DNA of 64,000 nt from Leucobacter sp. L43. GTDB lineage: Bacteria; Actinomycetota; Actinomycetes; Actinomycetales; Microbacteriaceae. Of the stretch, positions 39,626-48,393 are shown piece by piece (the first letter of the stretch is position 1; each line of letters begins with the position of its first letter). The notes under the pieces were generated by a model, which was not told where the DNA came from, ran no database searches, and saw only the letters and a list, made by a program, of their open reading frames with translations. The stretch covers positions 248,001 to 312,000 of the forward strand of contig NZ_JAENJG010000001.1 of the NCBI RefSeq assembly GCF_016597785.1, in the 5' to 3' direction. The position numbers were made by a program, and so were the translations under genes.

Positions 39626-39653
39626 CGGGGCGCTCGGAAAACCGAACGCCCCG
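39626..39653. terminator. Intercistronic hairpin between metQ and metN
   Basis: A 12-bp stem with one mismatch and the loop AAAA, inside the operon. Likely a partial terminator or 3' RNA stabiliser that lets the binding protein be made in excess of the ATPase and permease. Confidence 0.55.
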
Positions 39654-39679
39654 ATCCTATGCGGAAACAGCGAGCCGAT

Positions 39680-40597
39680 TCAGCCCTTGCTCTCGGCGAT
39701 CTGCGCCTCTGCGTCGTCCTGGATCTCCTGCAGCTCAGCAGCCGGGGTGTCGAGCAGGATCGCGGAGTCGCCCGAGTTCTCAGCGACGCCGGCCTGCACC
39801 TCTTCGTTGGTCTGGTAGATCTCGATCAGCTTCTTGAACGTCTCGTTGTCGGCGTCGTCGGCGCGCGCAGCGAAGATGTTGATGAAGTACTTCGCTCCCT
39901 CGTCGCTCGGATCGTCCTGGTAGAGGGCCTCGGAGAACTCGAGGCCGGCGTCGGTGACGAAGTCGTTGTTCACGACCGCGGCATCGACATCGGCGAGCGA
40001 CGTCGCCGTGAAGGATGCATCCATCTCCGTGACCTCGACCTTGGACTTCGCCGCGTCCACGTCGTCGGGCGTCGAGAAGAGTGTGCCGCCATCGGAGAGC
40101 TCGATGAGCTCGGCCGACTGCAGCACGTTCAACGCACGGGCGCGGTTGCTCGGATCCGACGGGACTGCGACGGTGCCGCCTTCCGGAATGTCCTCGAGCG
40201 CATCGTGCTTCGTCGAGAACACCGCGAGGGGGTAGATCGCGGTCGCGCCGACGGATACGAGGTCGTCGTCGTTCGACACGTTGTAGTCGGCGAGGTACTG
40301 GATGTGCTGGAACTGATTCAGATCGAGTTCGCCTTCGGCCAGCGCCGGGTTGGGCTGGTTGTAGTCGGTGAAGTCGATCAGCTCGACGGTGATGCCCTCG
40401 TCGGCGGCGGCATCCGTGAAGGTCTGCCAGTACGGATCGCTTGCGCCGACGACGCCGATCTTGACCGTCTCGGAGCCTTCGCCGGAGTCGGCAGCATCGT
40501 CGGACGCGCCGGTCGAGCACCCGGCGAGAACGGTGGCGGCGGCGAGAGCGCACGCCGTGAGCGAGGCGGCGAGAGTGCCGCGCTTCGTGAACGTCAT
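39680..40597 (-). CDS. metQ: Methionine-binding lipoprotein
   Basis: 305 residues. Lipoprotein signal peptide with lipobox VLAGC (Cys at about 27), then the NlpA/MetQ solute-binding fold: VKIGVVGASDPYWQTF, VELIDFTDYNQPNPALAEGE, FQHIQYLADYN, VPSDPSNRARALNVLQ. It captures methionine and hands it to MetNI. The ATG at 40597 has GAGGAA upstream; an upstream TTG in frame is less likely. I saw no SAM riboswitch in the 220-base leader. Confidence 0.94.
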   Translation of the reverse strand: MTFTKRGTLAASLTACALAAATVLAGCSTGASDDAADSGEGSETVKIGVVGASDPYWQTFTDAAADEGITVELIDFTDYNQPNPALAEGELDLNQFQHIQYLADYNVSNDDDLVSVGATAIYPLAVFSTKHDALEDIPEGGTVAVPSDPSNRARALNVLQSAELIELSDGGTLFSTPDDVDAAKSKVEVTEMDASFTATSLADVDAAVVNNDFVTDAGLEFSEALYQDDPSDEGAKYFINIFAARADDADNETFKKLIEIYQTNEEVQAGVAENSGDSAILLDTPAAELQEIQDDAEAQIAESKG

Positions 40598-40823
40598 AGT
40601 GTTCCTCAATGTAGGGATTGGGGATGCGGGCCGTCAGCCCGCGGGGTCGCATCCCAGGATGTGCGACGGACGCCGGGCTCCGAAATCCGCCTGTCACACA
40701 GCGTCATGCGCGCGCCGGGCGCGTTCGCCGCACGCCCGTGGGATACTGGAGGCGAGACGTCGAACGTCTCCGGCGGGCAGGCCGATCCCTCGTGTACTCC
40801 TCAGGAAGGAACCCTCCGTTCAC

Positions 40824-42263
40824 ATGAACCAGCGTGCTGACGATCACCTCGAAGCGTGGAAGGCGAAGCAGGAGCTCGCAGAGCGCATGATCCCGCTCAT
40901 CGGCCAGCTGTACCGGGACCACGACGTCGTCATGTCCGTGCACGGTCGCAGCCTCGTCGGCCGATCGCCCATCGACATCATCCGGGCCCACAGCTTCGCC
41001 CGGAAGATCGATGACGTCGAACTGCCGCTCTTCGAGACTTCGGCCATCGTGACGGCTCTGGCGCGCATTCAGCCCGGTCCCGCCTCCGTCGACCTCGCGC
41101 TCCTCGCCAAGGCGTTCCGGGATTCGGGCAGCGACGATCTCGACGCGTATCTGCGCGAGACCCTGCCCGCCGCGGATGCCGCTGCAGGCGGGAGCGGCAC
41201 CGACGTCGTTCTCTACGGTTTCGGCCGGATCGGCCGCTTGCTCGCCCGCATCATCATCGAGCACACGGGCAGCGGCAACGGCCTGAATCTTCGGGCGATC
41301 GTCGTGCGCCGCGGCGCCGAGAACGACCTCGAGAAGCGCGCGAACCTGCTGAAGCGCGACTCGGTCCACGGCCCCTTCAACGGCACCATCAAGGTGCTCG
41401 AAGACGAGAACGTCATCCTGGCGAACGGCGTGCGGATCCAGGTGATCTACTCGGACGACCCGGCGAGCGTCGACTACGGCCAGTACGGCATCGAGAACGC
41501 GATCCTCGTCGACAACACGGGCCGCTGGCGCGACGCCGACGGACTCGCGCAGCACCTGGAGAACCCCGGCATCGCGCGCGTGCTGCTCACCGCACCGGGC
41601 AAGGGCGAGCTGCTGAACGTGGTCTACGGCGTCAATCACGGAGCCATCAGCGATGACCAGCGGATCCTCAGCGCCGCTTCGTGCACGACGAACGCGATCA
41701 CCCCCGTGCTCAAGGTGCTCAACGACCGCTTCGGCGTCACGCGGGGGCACGTGGAGACCGTGCACTCGTACACGAACGACCAGAACCTCACCGACAACTT
41801 CCACAAGGGCGCTCGACGTGGTCGCTCGGCAGCCCTCAACATGGTGCTGGCCGAGACCGGTGCTGCGAAAGCCGTCGCGAAGGCGCTCCCCGAGTTCGCC
41901 GGCAAGCTGACCGGCAACGCGATCCGAGTGCCGACGCCCGACGTGTCGATGGCTGTGCTCAACCTGCAGCTCGAGCGGGAGACCAGCCGTGAAGAGATCA
42001 ACTCCGCCCTGGAAGAGGTCTCGCTGACCGGAGCGCTGCGCACGCAGATCGATTACGTCGAGTCGGACGAGATCGTCTCGACCGATTTCGTCGGCTCCAA
42101 CCGCGCCGGCATCGTCGATGGCCTCGCGACCATCGCGACTGGAGACAGCGCGGTCGTCTACGTCTGGTACGACAACGAGTACGGCTACAGCTGCCAGGTC
42201 GTGCGCATCATCGAGCACCTCGCGGGTGGCCACCCGGTCCACCTTCCGGTACTCGAGAGCTGA
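40824..42263 (+). CDS. gap: Glyceraldehyde-3-phosphate dehydrogenase, long form
   Basis: 479 residues, about 140 longer than standard GAPDH because of an N-terminal helical extension (KAKQELAERMIPLIGQLYR). The NAD domain begins VVLYGFGRIGRLLARI near residue 133; the catalytic Cys287 is in SAASCTTNAITP; the substrate region is VWYDNEYGY. The long type resembles corynebacterial GapB, which works mainly in gluconeogenesis. Whether it uses NAD or NADP cannot be read here. AGGAAGGA and the ATG at 40824 set the start. Divergent from metQ. Confidence 0.92.
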   Translation: MNQRADDHLEAWKAKQELAERMIPLIGQLYRDHDVVMSVHGRSLVGRSPIDIIRAHSFARKIDDVELPLFETSAIVTALARIQPGPASVDLALLAKAFRDSGSDDLDAYLRETLPAADAAAGGSGTDVVLYGFGRIGRLLARIIIEHTGSGNGLNLRAIVVRRGAENDLEKRANLLKRDSVHGPFNGTIKVLEDENVILANGVRIQVIYSDDPASVDYGQYGIENAILVDNTGRWRDADGLAQHLENPGIARVLLTAPGKGELLNVVYGVNHGAISDDQRILSAASCTTNAITPVLKVLNDRFGVTRGHVETVHSYTNDQNLTDNFHKGARRGRSAALNMVLAETGAAKAVAKALPEFAGKLTGNAIRVPTPDVSMAVLNLQLERETSREEINSALEEVSLTGALRTQIDYVESDEIVSTDFVGSNRAGIVDGLATIATGDSAVVYVWYDNEYGYSCQVVRIIEHLAGGHPVHLPVLES

Positions 42264-42314
42264 GTCGCTCGCGGCCCTGCTCACTCGAACATCAACGGAG
42301 AGAAAGGACAGATC

Positions 42315-43160
42315 ATGTCTGAGAAGTACCTCATCGGAGTCGATGGATCCGAGCAGAGCAGGGTCGCGCTCGCCTGGGGCCTCGCGCGAGCCACGGAGCG
42401 CGGCGCCGCCGTGGAGCTCATACATGTGGCGGACGACTCGTTCCTGTCCGAGAGCGTCGCGTTTCTATCGGAAGCGCAGCAGGCCTCTGAGCAGATGCTG
42501 CAGGCCGAGACGGTCTACGCCCGCGAGCTCGGCTTCACCGGCACCATCACGGGAACCGCCGTCGTCGGGCACCCGATCGCCGAGATCGAGGCGGCGTCGA
42601 AGCGGGCAGACCTGGTGGTGCTCGGCGCGCACCAGGGCGGGCGCTTCTCGGGTTCGTTCTTCGGCACGCGCGCGGTGAAGGTGGCTGCTACCGCCCACTG
42701 CCCTGTCGCCGTCATCCCCCAGACCGAGACGCGACCGAACGCGCCCGTGGTGGTCGGCGTCGACGGGTCGGAGGCCTCCAAGCGGGCGATCGCTTTCGCG
42801 TCCGAGCAGGCGTCCCTGCGAGAGGTTCCGCTCGTCGCCGTGTACGCGTGGATGCCCCCGCTCACCCCGGGACTCGAGTACCTCTGGAGCGAAGAGCTGG
42901 TCGAAGCTCAGCGCGCCGCGGCGGAGGAGGCGATCGCCATCGGTGTCGCCGGCATCGCACATCGATACCCGGATCTCGAGGTGCGCCGCGAGATCATCCA
43001 GTCCTCGCCGGTCGCAGCCCTGGTGCAGGCAGCCGAGCACGCGGAGCTGCTCGTGGTCGGAAGCCGCGGCCGCGGCGGGATTTCACGACTGCTGCTGGGC
43101 TCGGTGAGCCACGGCGTGCTCCAGGCGCTGCCGTGCCCGGTCGTCATCACCCGTGGATAG
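42315..43160 (+). CDS. Universal stress protein with two Usp domains
   Basis: 281 residues, tandem UspA domains. Domain 1 starts KYLIGVDGSEQSRVALAWGL; domain 2 starts VVVGVDGSEASKRAIAFAS and keeps the ATP-binding motif GSRGRGGISRLLLGSVSHGV; domain 1 has the looser GAHQGGRFSGSFFGTRAV. Such proteins bind ATP and act in stress and dormancy. AAAGGA lies before the ATG. It overlaps or nearly touches the following hydrolase gene, so both share a transcript. Confidence 0.93.
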   Translation: MSEKYLIGVDGSEQSRVALAWGLARATERGAAVELIHVADDSFLSESVAFLSEAQQASEQMLQAETVYARELGFTGTITGTAVVGHPIAEIEAASKRADLVVLGAHQGGRFSGSFFGTRAVKVAATAHCPVAVIPQTETRPNAPVVVGVDGSEASKRAIAFASEQASLREVPLVAVYAWMPPLTPGLEYLWSEELVEAQRAAAEEAIAIGVAGIAHRYPDLEVRREIIQSSPVAALVQAAEHAELLVVGSRGRGGISRLLLGSVSHGVLQALPCPVVITRG

Positions 43161-43191
43161 CGCACCGTCTCAGGAACAGGAGCCAGCACCG

Positions 43192-43839
43192 ATGAACGAA
43201 GTACGGGTCGAGTGCGTGACGACTCAGGGCACGATCCTCGTCGATCGCGGCGGTGCTGAGCCGGAGGCGTTTCCCATCGAGAACAACGTATGGATCGTCG
43301 GGGACGACGAACAGGTCGTCATCATCGACGCGAGCCATGACGCCGGCGCGATCGCCGAAGCTGTCGGCGATCGCGAGACCCTCGGCATCCTCCTCACGCA
43401 TGGTCACAATGATCACGTCAATGCTGCGGTCGAACTCGCCGAGCGCCTCGACGCCCTGATCCACCTGCATCCGGATGACCTGTTCCTCTGGAGCGAGACG
43501 CACGGCGACCGGCTTCCCGACATCGAGCTCGCCCACGCCGCTTCGTTCATGGTCTCGGGTGTGGAGCTGACGACGCTCCACACCCCGGGTCACACGCCCG
43601 GCTCCGTCTGCTTCGCCGCGCCCTCGCTCGAGACGGTCTTCTCCGGGGACACGCTCTTCCAGGGCGGTCCCGGCGCGACCCGGTGGGAGTACTCGAGCTT
43701 TCCCGAGATCATCGATTCGATCCGCACACGGTTGTTCCCGCTCCCCGGCGAGACATCCGTGCGGCCCGGCCATGGAGCAGGGACCACGATCGCATCGGAG
43801 CAGCCCGCCCTCGAGAACTGGCTGGCGCGCGGCTGGTGA
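43192..43839 (+). CDS. MBL-fold metal-dependent hydrolase
   Basis: 215 residues, metallo-beta-lactamase fold. Metal motif LLTHGHNDHVNA (HxHxDH), then LHTPGHTPGSVCF and FSGDTLFQGGPG and RPGHGAGT supply further ligands. Likely a glyoxalase II-type or other thioester hydrolase; substrate unknown. The ATG at 43192 is preceded by AGGAACAGGAG; a GTG at 43153 overlapping the universal stress protein gene is possible. Confidence 0.88.
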   Translation: MNEVRVECVTTQGTILVDRGGAEPEAFPIENNVWIVGDDEQVVIIDASHDAGAIAEAVGDRETLGILLTHGHNDHVNAAVELAERLDALIHLHPDDLFLWSETHGDRLPDIELAHAASFMVSGVELTTLHTPGHTPGSVCFAAPSLETVFSGDTLFQGGPGATRWEYSSFPEIIDSIRTRLFPLPGETSVRPGHGAGTTIASEQPALENWLARGW

Positions 43840-43932
43840 GATCCACCCGGTAGTCTTGCTGGGTCGCCGTGACGCGGCAGTTCTTCGGCGTCGCGCACGT
43901 CGCTCCGCACACTTCCGGGAAGGCGTCTCTCG

Positions 43933-45168
43933 ATGACCCACCTCACGCCGCTTCGCCGCGGATTCGCGCTCTTCGCACTCGCTCTCGGCGGTTTCGGGAT
44001 CGGCGTGACGGAGTTCGCGACGATGGGGTTCCTCCCGGAGATCGCCCACGACCTCCTGCCGGGTTTCGCCGAGTCGCCCGACACGGTCATCGCGCGAGCG
44101 GGTTGGCTGATCACCGCCTATGCGCTCGGCGTGGTGGTCGGCGCACCCACCTTCGCGGTGCTGGCCGCCCGCATGTCGCAGACGAAGCTCGCCTTCCTCC
44201 TCTTGGGGCTCTTCATCCTCGGCACGATCGCCTCCGTCTTCATGCCGACGTTCGGATCGCTCGCGATCGCGCGCTTCATCGCTGCGCTGCCGCACGGCGC
44301 CTACTTCGGCGTCGCGTCGCTTCTCGCCGCTCGCATCATGGGCCCGGGAATGCAGGGCAGAGGGATCGCGCTCGCCCTCTCGGGCCTGACTGTCGCCAAC
44401 GTCGTCGGCGTTCCGATCGCCACATGGATCGGCCAGGTCGCCGGATGGCGCTGGGCGTACGTGCTCGTCGCGGTGATCTTCACCGCGACGCTCCTGCTGT
44501 GTGTCGCCTTTCTCCCACGCTTCCCCGGAAACCCGTCGCGCAGTGCCATGCGCGAGCTCTCGGCACTCCGCAACTACCGACTGTGGATCATGATCGGTGT
44601 CGGTGCCATCGGGTTCGGCGGGTTCTTCGCCGTGTACTCGTACATCGCCGAGGTCACGACGCGGCTCACGGGGCTTCCGGAGGCGGCGGTGCCGTGGGTG
44701 CTGGCCGGTCTGGGCCTCGGGATGACCATCGGCAATCTCGCGGGCGGCTGGGCGAGCGACAAAGATCTCACCCGCACGATCGTCTTCGGCTTCAGCTCGT
44801 TCATCGCCGTGCTCATCGCGTACGCCCTCGTCGCCTGGCATCCCGTTGGGCTCATCGTGACGACGTTCCTCCTCGGTGTGACGTCGTCGGTTCTCATGCC
44901 GTCCATCCAGTCGCGCCTCATCCGCGTCTCAGGGGAAGCGGCGCTTTTCGGCGCCGCCATCAACCATGCCGCGTTCAACGTCGGCAACAGCCTGGGCGCA
45001 TGGCTCGGAGGACTCGCCATCGCCGGGGGCCTCGGCTATCTCGCACCCGGCTGGGTCGGCGTCGTGCTCGGCGTCATCGGCATGGCGCTCGCACTCGCCG
45101 GGATCGCCGTCGAACGTCGTGACAAGGCGCGAAACCTCGACACCGTCGGCGTCGCGGTTCCGCGCTAG
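43933..45168 (+). CDS. MFS transporter, DHA1-type exporter
   Basis: 411 residues with 12 predicted membrane helices. The first helix is FALFALALGGFGIGVTEFAT, characteristic of the arabinose-efflux/chloramphenicol-type DHA1 branch; the loop 2-3 motif reads LAARMSQTKLAF. Probable efflux of small molecules; substrate unknown. GGGAAGG precedes the ATG. The stop and that of the next gene share CTAG, so the two ends overlap by four bases. Confidence 0.92.
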   Translation: MTHLTPLRRGFALFALALGGFGIGVTEFATMGFLPEIAHDLLPGFAESPDTVIARAGWLITAYALGVVVGAPTFAVLAARMSQTKLAFLLLGLFILGTIASVFMPTFGSLAIARFIAALPHGAYFGVASLLAARIMGPGMQGRGIALALSGLTVANVVGVPIATWIGQVAGWRWAYVLVAVIFTATLLLCVAFLPRFPGNPSRSAMRELSALRNYRLWIMIGVGAIGFGGFFAVYSYIAEVTTRLTGLPEAAVPWVLAGLGLGMTIGNLAGGWASDKDLTRTIVFGFSSFIAVLIAYALVAWHPVGLIVTTFLLGVTSSVLMPSIQSRLIRVSGEAALFGAAINHAAFNVGNSLGAWLGGLAIAGGLGYLAPGWVGVVLGVIGMALALAGIAVERRDKARNLDTVGVAVPR

Positions 45169-46238
45169 CGCCGCGGAGCGGGCGGCGTGCCGTCGCCGAA
45201 CGGCTCTCCGCCCAGACGCTCGCGCCCGTGAGGGGTCTCCCAGTTCGAGAGGTCGGGTCCGAGTGGCACGATCCGCGTCGGGTTGATGTCGGAGTGCGTG
45301 GCGTAGTAGTGCTGCTTGATCTGCGTGAAATCGATGGTGTCGCCGAAGCCGGGCGTCTGGAAGAGATCTCGTGCGTACCCCCAGAGGTGCTCCATCTCGC
45401 TGAGTTTGTTGCGATTCGCCTTGAAATGCCCGTGATACACCGGATCGAAGCGCGCCAGCGTCGTGAAGAGGCGCACGTCGGCCTCCGTGATGGTGTCGCC
45501 CATCACGAACCGGCGCGTGGAGAGACGCTCCTCGAGCCAGTCCATCGCCGTCCACAGCCGCTCGTAAGCGGCGTCGTACGCCTCCTGGCTGCCCGCGAAG
45601 CCGCAGCGATAGACGCCGTTGTTCACCTCCGTGAAGATCCGCTCCATCACCGGCCACATCTCGTCGACGAGCTTGACGGGCAGCAGGTCGGGAGCCCCGG
45701 GCCGGTGGAACTCGCGCCATTCGGTCGAGAAGTCGAGCGTCATCTGCGGATAGTTGTTCGTCACGACGCCACCGCTCGGCACATCGACGATCGCCGGCAC
45801 GGTGATCCCGCGCGGGTACCCGGGGAACCGCCTGAAGTAGTGCTCCTGCAATCGCTCGCTGCCGAGCACGGGGTCGCGGCCATCGGGGTCGAGATCGAAG
45901 GTCCAGGACCGCGCATCGTGCACCGGCCCCGGCTGCCCGAGCGAGATGACGTCTTCGAGTCCGAGCAATCGCCGCACGATGAGCGTGCGATTCGCCCACG
46001 GGCAAGCCGCGGCCGCGATGAGGCGGTACCGTCCCGGCTCGACCGGCCACGCTTCCGCCCCCTCTGAGAGTCCGAAGCCGAGCGAGCCGATCTTCGACTC
46101 CGGCGGGGCCGGCATCGCGGCCACGGCCTCCGGGTCGGCGACGATGCGATCCTCGATGTACTGAGTGTCGCGCTCGAAGGCGCCTCCGGTCACGTAGCTT
46201 CCCATGGACGATTCGGATGATTCGGACGATGCGCTCAT
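45165..46238 (-). CDS. Glutathionyl-hydroquinone reductase-like protein (Xi-class GST)
   Basis: 357 residues. Catalytic Cys79 in AAACPWANRTLIVRRLLGLE; the thioredoxin-like half continues with YPRGITVPAIVDVPSGGVVTNN and the C-terminal helical domain with ERLSTRRFVMGDTITEADV and KQHYYATHSDINPTRIVP, all as in the YqjG/PcpF family. That family reduces glutathionyl-hydroquinones. Actinobacteria usually lack glutathione and use mycothiol, so the natural thiol may differ. GAGGAG lies before the ATG. It follows the flavin reductase gene by 28 bases. Confidence 0.9.
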   Translation of the reverse strand: MSASSESSESSMGSYVTGGAFERDTQYIEDRIVADPEAVAAMPAPPESKIGSLGFGLSEGAEAWPVEPGRYRLIAAAACPWANRTLIVRRLLGLEDVISLGQPGPVHDARSWTFDLDPDGRDPVLGSERLQEHYFRRFPGYPRGITVPAIVDVPSGGVVTNNYPQMTLDFSTEWREFHRPGAPDLLPVKLVDEMWPVMERIFTEVNNGVYRCGFAGSQEAYDAAYERLWTAMDWLEERLSTRRFVMGDTITEADVRLFTTLARFDPVYHGHFKANRNKLSEMEHLWGYARDLFQTPGFGDTIDFTQIKQHYYATHSDINPTRIVPLGPDLSNWETPHGRERLGGEPFGDGTPPAPRR

Positions 46239-46266
46239 CGGTTCTCCTCTGGTCGTGCTGTCGATG

Positions 46267-46803
46267 CTAGGGGCGTTCGGCTGAGGGCAGCGTGTGGAAG
46301 CGGCGATCCACGTACACCATCGGATCAGCGGCATCCCCGAACACGGCTCCGAGCACCTCGGCGACCACGACCACCGAGGATCCGACGCCGAGCGTGTGGA
46401 GCGGGCGGCAGCGCAGCGCGACTCGCGAGGCAGGCAGGTACGGCTCGCCTGTGGCGAGAGACGACCACCCCTGCGCGGCGGTGAAGCGCTCAGCGCCCGA
46501 CACGGCGAACGCCTGCGCGACCTCCGCGTGACGCGAGTCGAGGAGATGCACGAGATGCGTGTCGGCGCTCAGCACGCCGCCGGCGCTGCCCGTGGCGCGC
46601 GTGACGGAGAAGGCGATCGCCGGCGGATCGATCCCAACGGAGGCGACGCTGGAGGCGGTCAGCCCCACCGGCCCATCCTCCGTCATCGCGGTGATGAGCG
46701 CGACGCCGGCGGGGTGTTCCCTGAAGGCCTGTTTCAGCGCATCCGCGCCGGTCACCCCGCTCGCGTCGAATCCCACCGTTGCATTCTCCGGGGCCGAACT
46801 CAT
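46267..46803 (-). CDS. Flavin reductase family protein
   Basis: 178 residues, FMN-binding split-barrel flavin reductase. Marks: HPAGVALITAMTEDGPVGLTASSVASVGIDPPAI and HLLDSRHAEVAQAFA. Such proteins reduce FMN/FAD with NAD(P)H, often for a two-component monooxygenase or quinone metabolism. Start ATG at 46803 with GAGAGG ten bases upstream; the frame is open further upstream but less likely. First gene of a pair with the hydroquinone reductase. Confidence 0.88.
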   Translation of the reverse strand: MSSAPENATVGFDASGVTGADALKQAFREHPAGVALITAMTEDGPVGLTASSVASVGIDPPAIAFSVTRATGSAGGVLSADTHLVHLLDSRHAEVAQAFAVSGAERFTAAQGWSSLATGEPYLPASRVALRCRPLHTLGVGSSVVVVAEVLGAVFGDAADPMVYVDRRFHTLPSAERP

Positions 46804-46901
46804 GCGCACCGTGCCTCTCTCAGACTCAACGGAATGCGAACGCACCCCGACACCGATTCCAACGTATCGTGCGGCCGGTTCATTCCGTCGCGCCGCTGGC
46901 C

Positions 46902-46907
46902 TAGGCT
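46902..46907 (+). promoter_or_regulatory. -10 element for leaderless glutathione-peroxidase-like gene
   Basis: TAGGCT followed by six bases (GTGGAC) and the ATG at 46914. The GTG at 46908 would lie within the untranscribed part. Confidence 0.55.
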
Positions 46908-46913
46908 GTGGAC

Positions 46914-47399
46914 ATGCAGCTTCGCGATATCTCATTCACGACCATCGACGGCGACCCGGTCTCCCTCGCCGACTACGCCGACCGGGCGGTGCTCGTCGTC
47001 AACGTCGCGTCGAAGTGCGGGCTGACGCCGCAGTACGAGAAGCTCGAGGCCCTGCAGCGGCAGTACGGCGATCGCGGGTTCACCGTACTCGGATTCCCGT
47101 GCAACCAGTTCATGAATCAGGAGCCCGGTGACGGCGAGGAGATCAAGACGTTCTGCTCCACGTCGTACGGCGTCACCTTCCCCCTCATGGAGAAGGTGAA
47201 AGTGAACGGGCGTCGCAAGCACCCCCTGTACGAGCAGCTCCGCGAGATCCCGGATGCTGACGGCAAGGCCGGGCGGGTGAAGTGGAACTTCGAGAAGTTC
47301 TTGGTCGCTCCCGACGGGTCGGTCGCGCGCTTCCGCCCCACCGTCGAACCCGATGACCCCTCGATCGTGTCGGCGATCGAAGCGGCACTGCCGAGGTAG
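46914..47399 (+). CDS. Glutathione peroxidase-like (thioredoxin-dependent) peroxidase
   Basis: 161 residues. The peroxidatic Cys35 is in NVASKCGLTPQY; resolving-Cys-type FPCNQFMNQEPG follows, and the tetrad Trp/Asn in KWNFEKFLVAPDG. There is cysteine, not selenocysteine, at the active site. Bacterial homologues of this kind are usually reduced by thioredoxin, not glutathione, and protect against peroxides. Divergent from the flavin reductase gene. Confidence 0.93.
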   Translation: MQLRDISFTTIDGDPVSLADYADRAVLVVNVASKCGLTPQYEKLEALQRQYGDRGFTVLGFPCNQFMNQEPGDGEEIKTFCSTSYGVTFPLMEKVKVNGRRKHPLYEQLREIPDADGKAGRVKWNFEKFLVAPDGSVARFRPTVEPDDPSIVSAIEAALPR

Positions 47400-47469
47400 G
47401 TGATGGTGGGCCCGGAGGGAAACGGCGCGATGCCGTGCTCGAGTCAGACTCGACGCCAGCCCTCTCCGG

Positions 47470-48138
47470 TCACTGAAATGCCCGGCCCTCGGTTTGATGC
47501 GCGTAAAAAGCATTGAGGCGCTTACTGAACGCTTCGGGCCGACTGATGTTCCATTCGTGCCCGGCGTCGGGTACGAGCTGGAGTTTCGCATCGGTGATTC
47601 CTGCAGCGAGCTCTCGCGCCGCGGGAAGGTTCGGGCGGTCTCGGAGGCCGCAGAGAACGAGTGTCGGCGCTGTGATTCGTGAAAGCTCTTCCCGGAGGTC
47701 CGCGCGAGCGATCGATCGGAGTACTGCGCGCATGCGGGGTTTGCTCATTCCCGGAGGAGCGACCAATCGGCTCGGCAGTACTCGCATGATCGCGCTCTGC
47801 AGTGCCATCAGCGCCGGGTTCGGGCGAACCTGCGCACCCGAAAGCACCAACGAGGACACACGGTTCGGATAGTCGATCGCAAACCGTATCGCGATCATCG
47901 CGCCGAGCGACAACCCGCAGATATGCGCTCGTTCGATTCCGCGACGATCGAGTTCGGCGGCCACGTCTCCGGCAGCGTCAGTCAGGGAGAAATCCGCGCT
48001 GCCGTCGCCGGTCAGACCCGCGACCCGAGGAGCGAATCCGCTGAACTCAGACGGAAGAGCATCGATCTGAGCGTCCCAGGATTCAGGGCCGGCGCCGATG
48101 CCGTGCAGGAACAGAACGCTCTGTGAGGGAGAAGCCAT
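47470..48138 (-). CDS. Alpha/beta hydrolase
   Basis: 222 residues. Nucleophile elbow GLSLGAM (Ser77), oxyanion-hole segment LFLHGIGAGPESW, acid and His in LVLCGLRDRPNLPAARELA and PDAGHEWNISRPEAF. Carboxylesterase or lactonase-like family; substrate unknown. Start ATG at 48138 sits six bases after TATTCT. The open frame continues into the tRNA-Val gene, which is an artefact. Confidence 0.87.
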   Translation of the reverse strand: MASPSQSVLFLHGIGAGPESWDAQIDALPSEFSGFAPRVAGLTGDGSADFSLTDAAGDVAAELDRRGIERAHICGLSLGAMIAIRFAIDYPNRVSSLVLSGAQVRPNPALMALQSAIMRVLPSRLVAPPGMSKPRMRAVLRSIARADLREELSRITAPTLVLCGLRDRPNLPAARELAAGITDAKLQLVPDAGHEWNISRPEAFSKRLNAFYAHQTEGRAFQ

Positions 48139-48144
48139 GGATCG

Positions 48145-48150
48145 AGAATA
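48145..48150 (-). promoter_or_regulatory. -10 element for the alpha/beta hydrolase gene
   Basis: TATTCT on the minus strand, six bases before the ATG at 48138. Confidence 0.5.
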
Positions 48151-48232
48151 TCGATCGCTGCCTGCGAGCCGAATTCCTCGGTACGGCAGCGCAACACGAG
48201 GTGCACGGTGTACGCACGGCATCTGATGAATC

Positions 48233-48309
48233 TGGTGGGCCCGGAGGGACTCGAACCCCCGACCCTCTCGGTGTAAACGAGATGCTCTAACCAACTGAGC
48301 TACAGGCCC
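48233..48309 (-). tRNA. tRNA-Val(UAC)
   Basis: Cloverleaf on the minus strand: acceptor GGGCCUG pairs with CGGGCCC (one G-U), D stem GCUC/GAGC, anticodon loop UUUACAC with anticodon UAC, T arm GGGGGUUCGAGUCCC-type, discriminator A and encoded CCA. UAC reads valine codons GUA and GUG. Confidence 0.95.
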
Positions 48310-48393
48310 GATGCCGCGTTGCGGCACCCCATAGCTTAGGGGAATCCCCGGCCCGCCGAGAAATCGGGAGGCTCACGGCGCACTTGGCGCTCG

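Noticed and set aside
40598..40823. SAM riboswitch before metQ
   Set aside because: I looked for SAM-II and SAM-IV cores and found only an ordinary GC-rich hairpin.
43147..44841. Open frame of 564 codons opposite the MBL and MFS genes
   Set aside because: Asp/Glu/Arg-rich antisense frame crossing two well-supported genes.
46914..47399. Selenocysteine in the glutathione-peroxidase-like protein
   Set aside because: The active-site codon is TGC (Cys35), and no in-frame TGA occurs.
48139..48327. N-terminal extension of the alpha/beta hydrolase through tRNA-Val
   Set aside because: The extra residues PVAQLVRAS and EGRGFESLRAH are the well-known translation of a tRNA gene, not protein.
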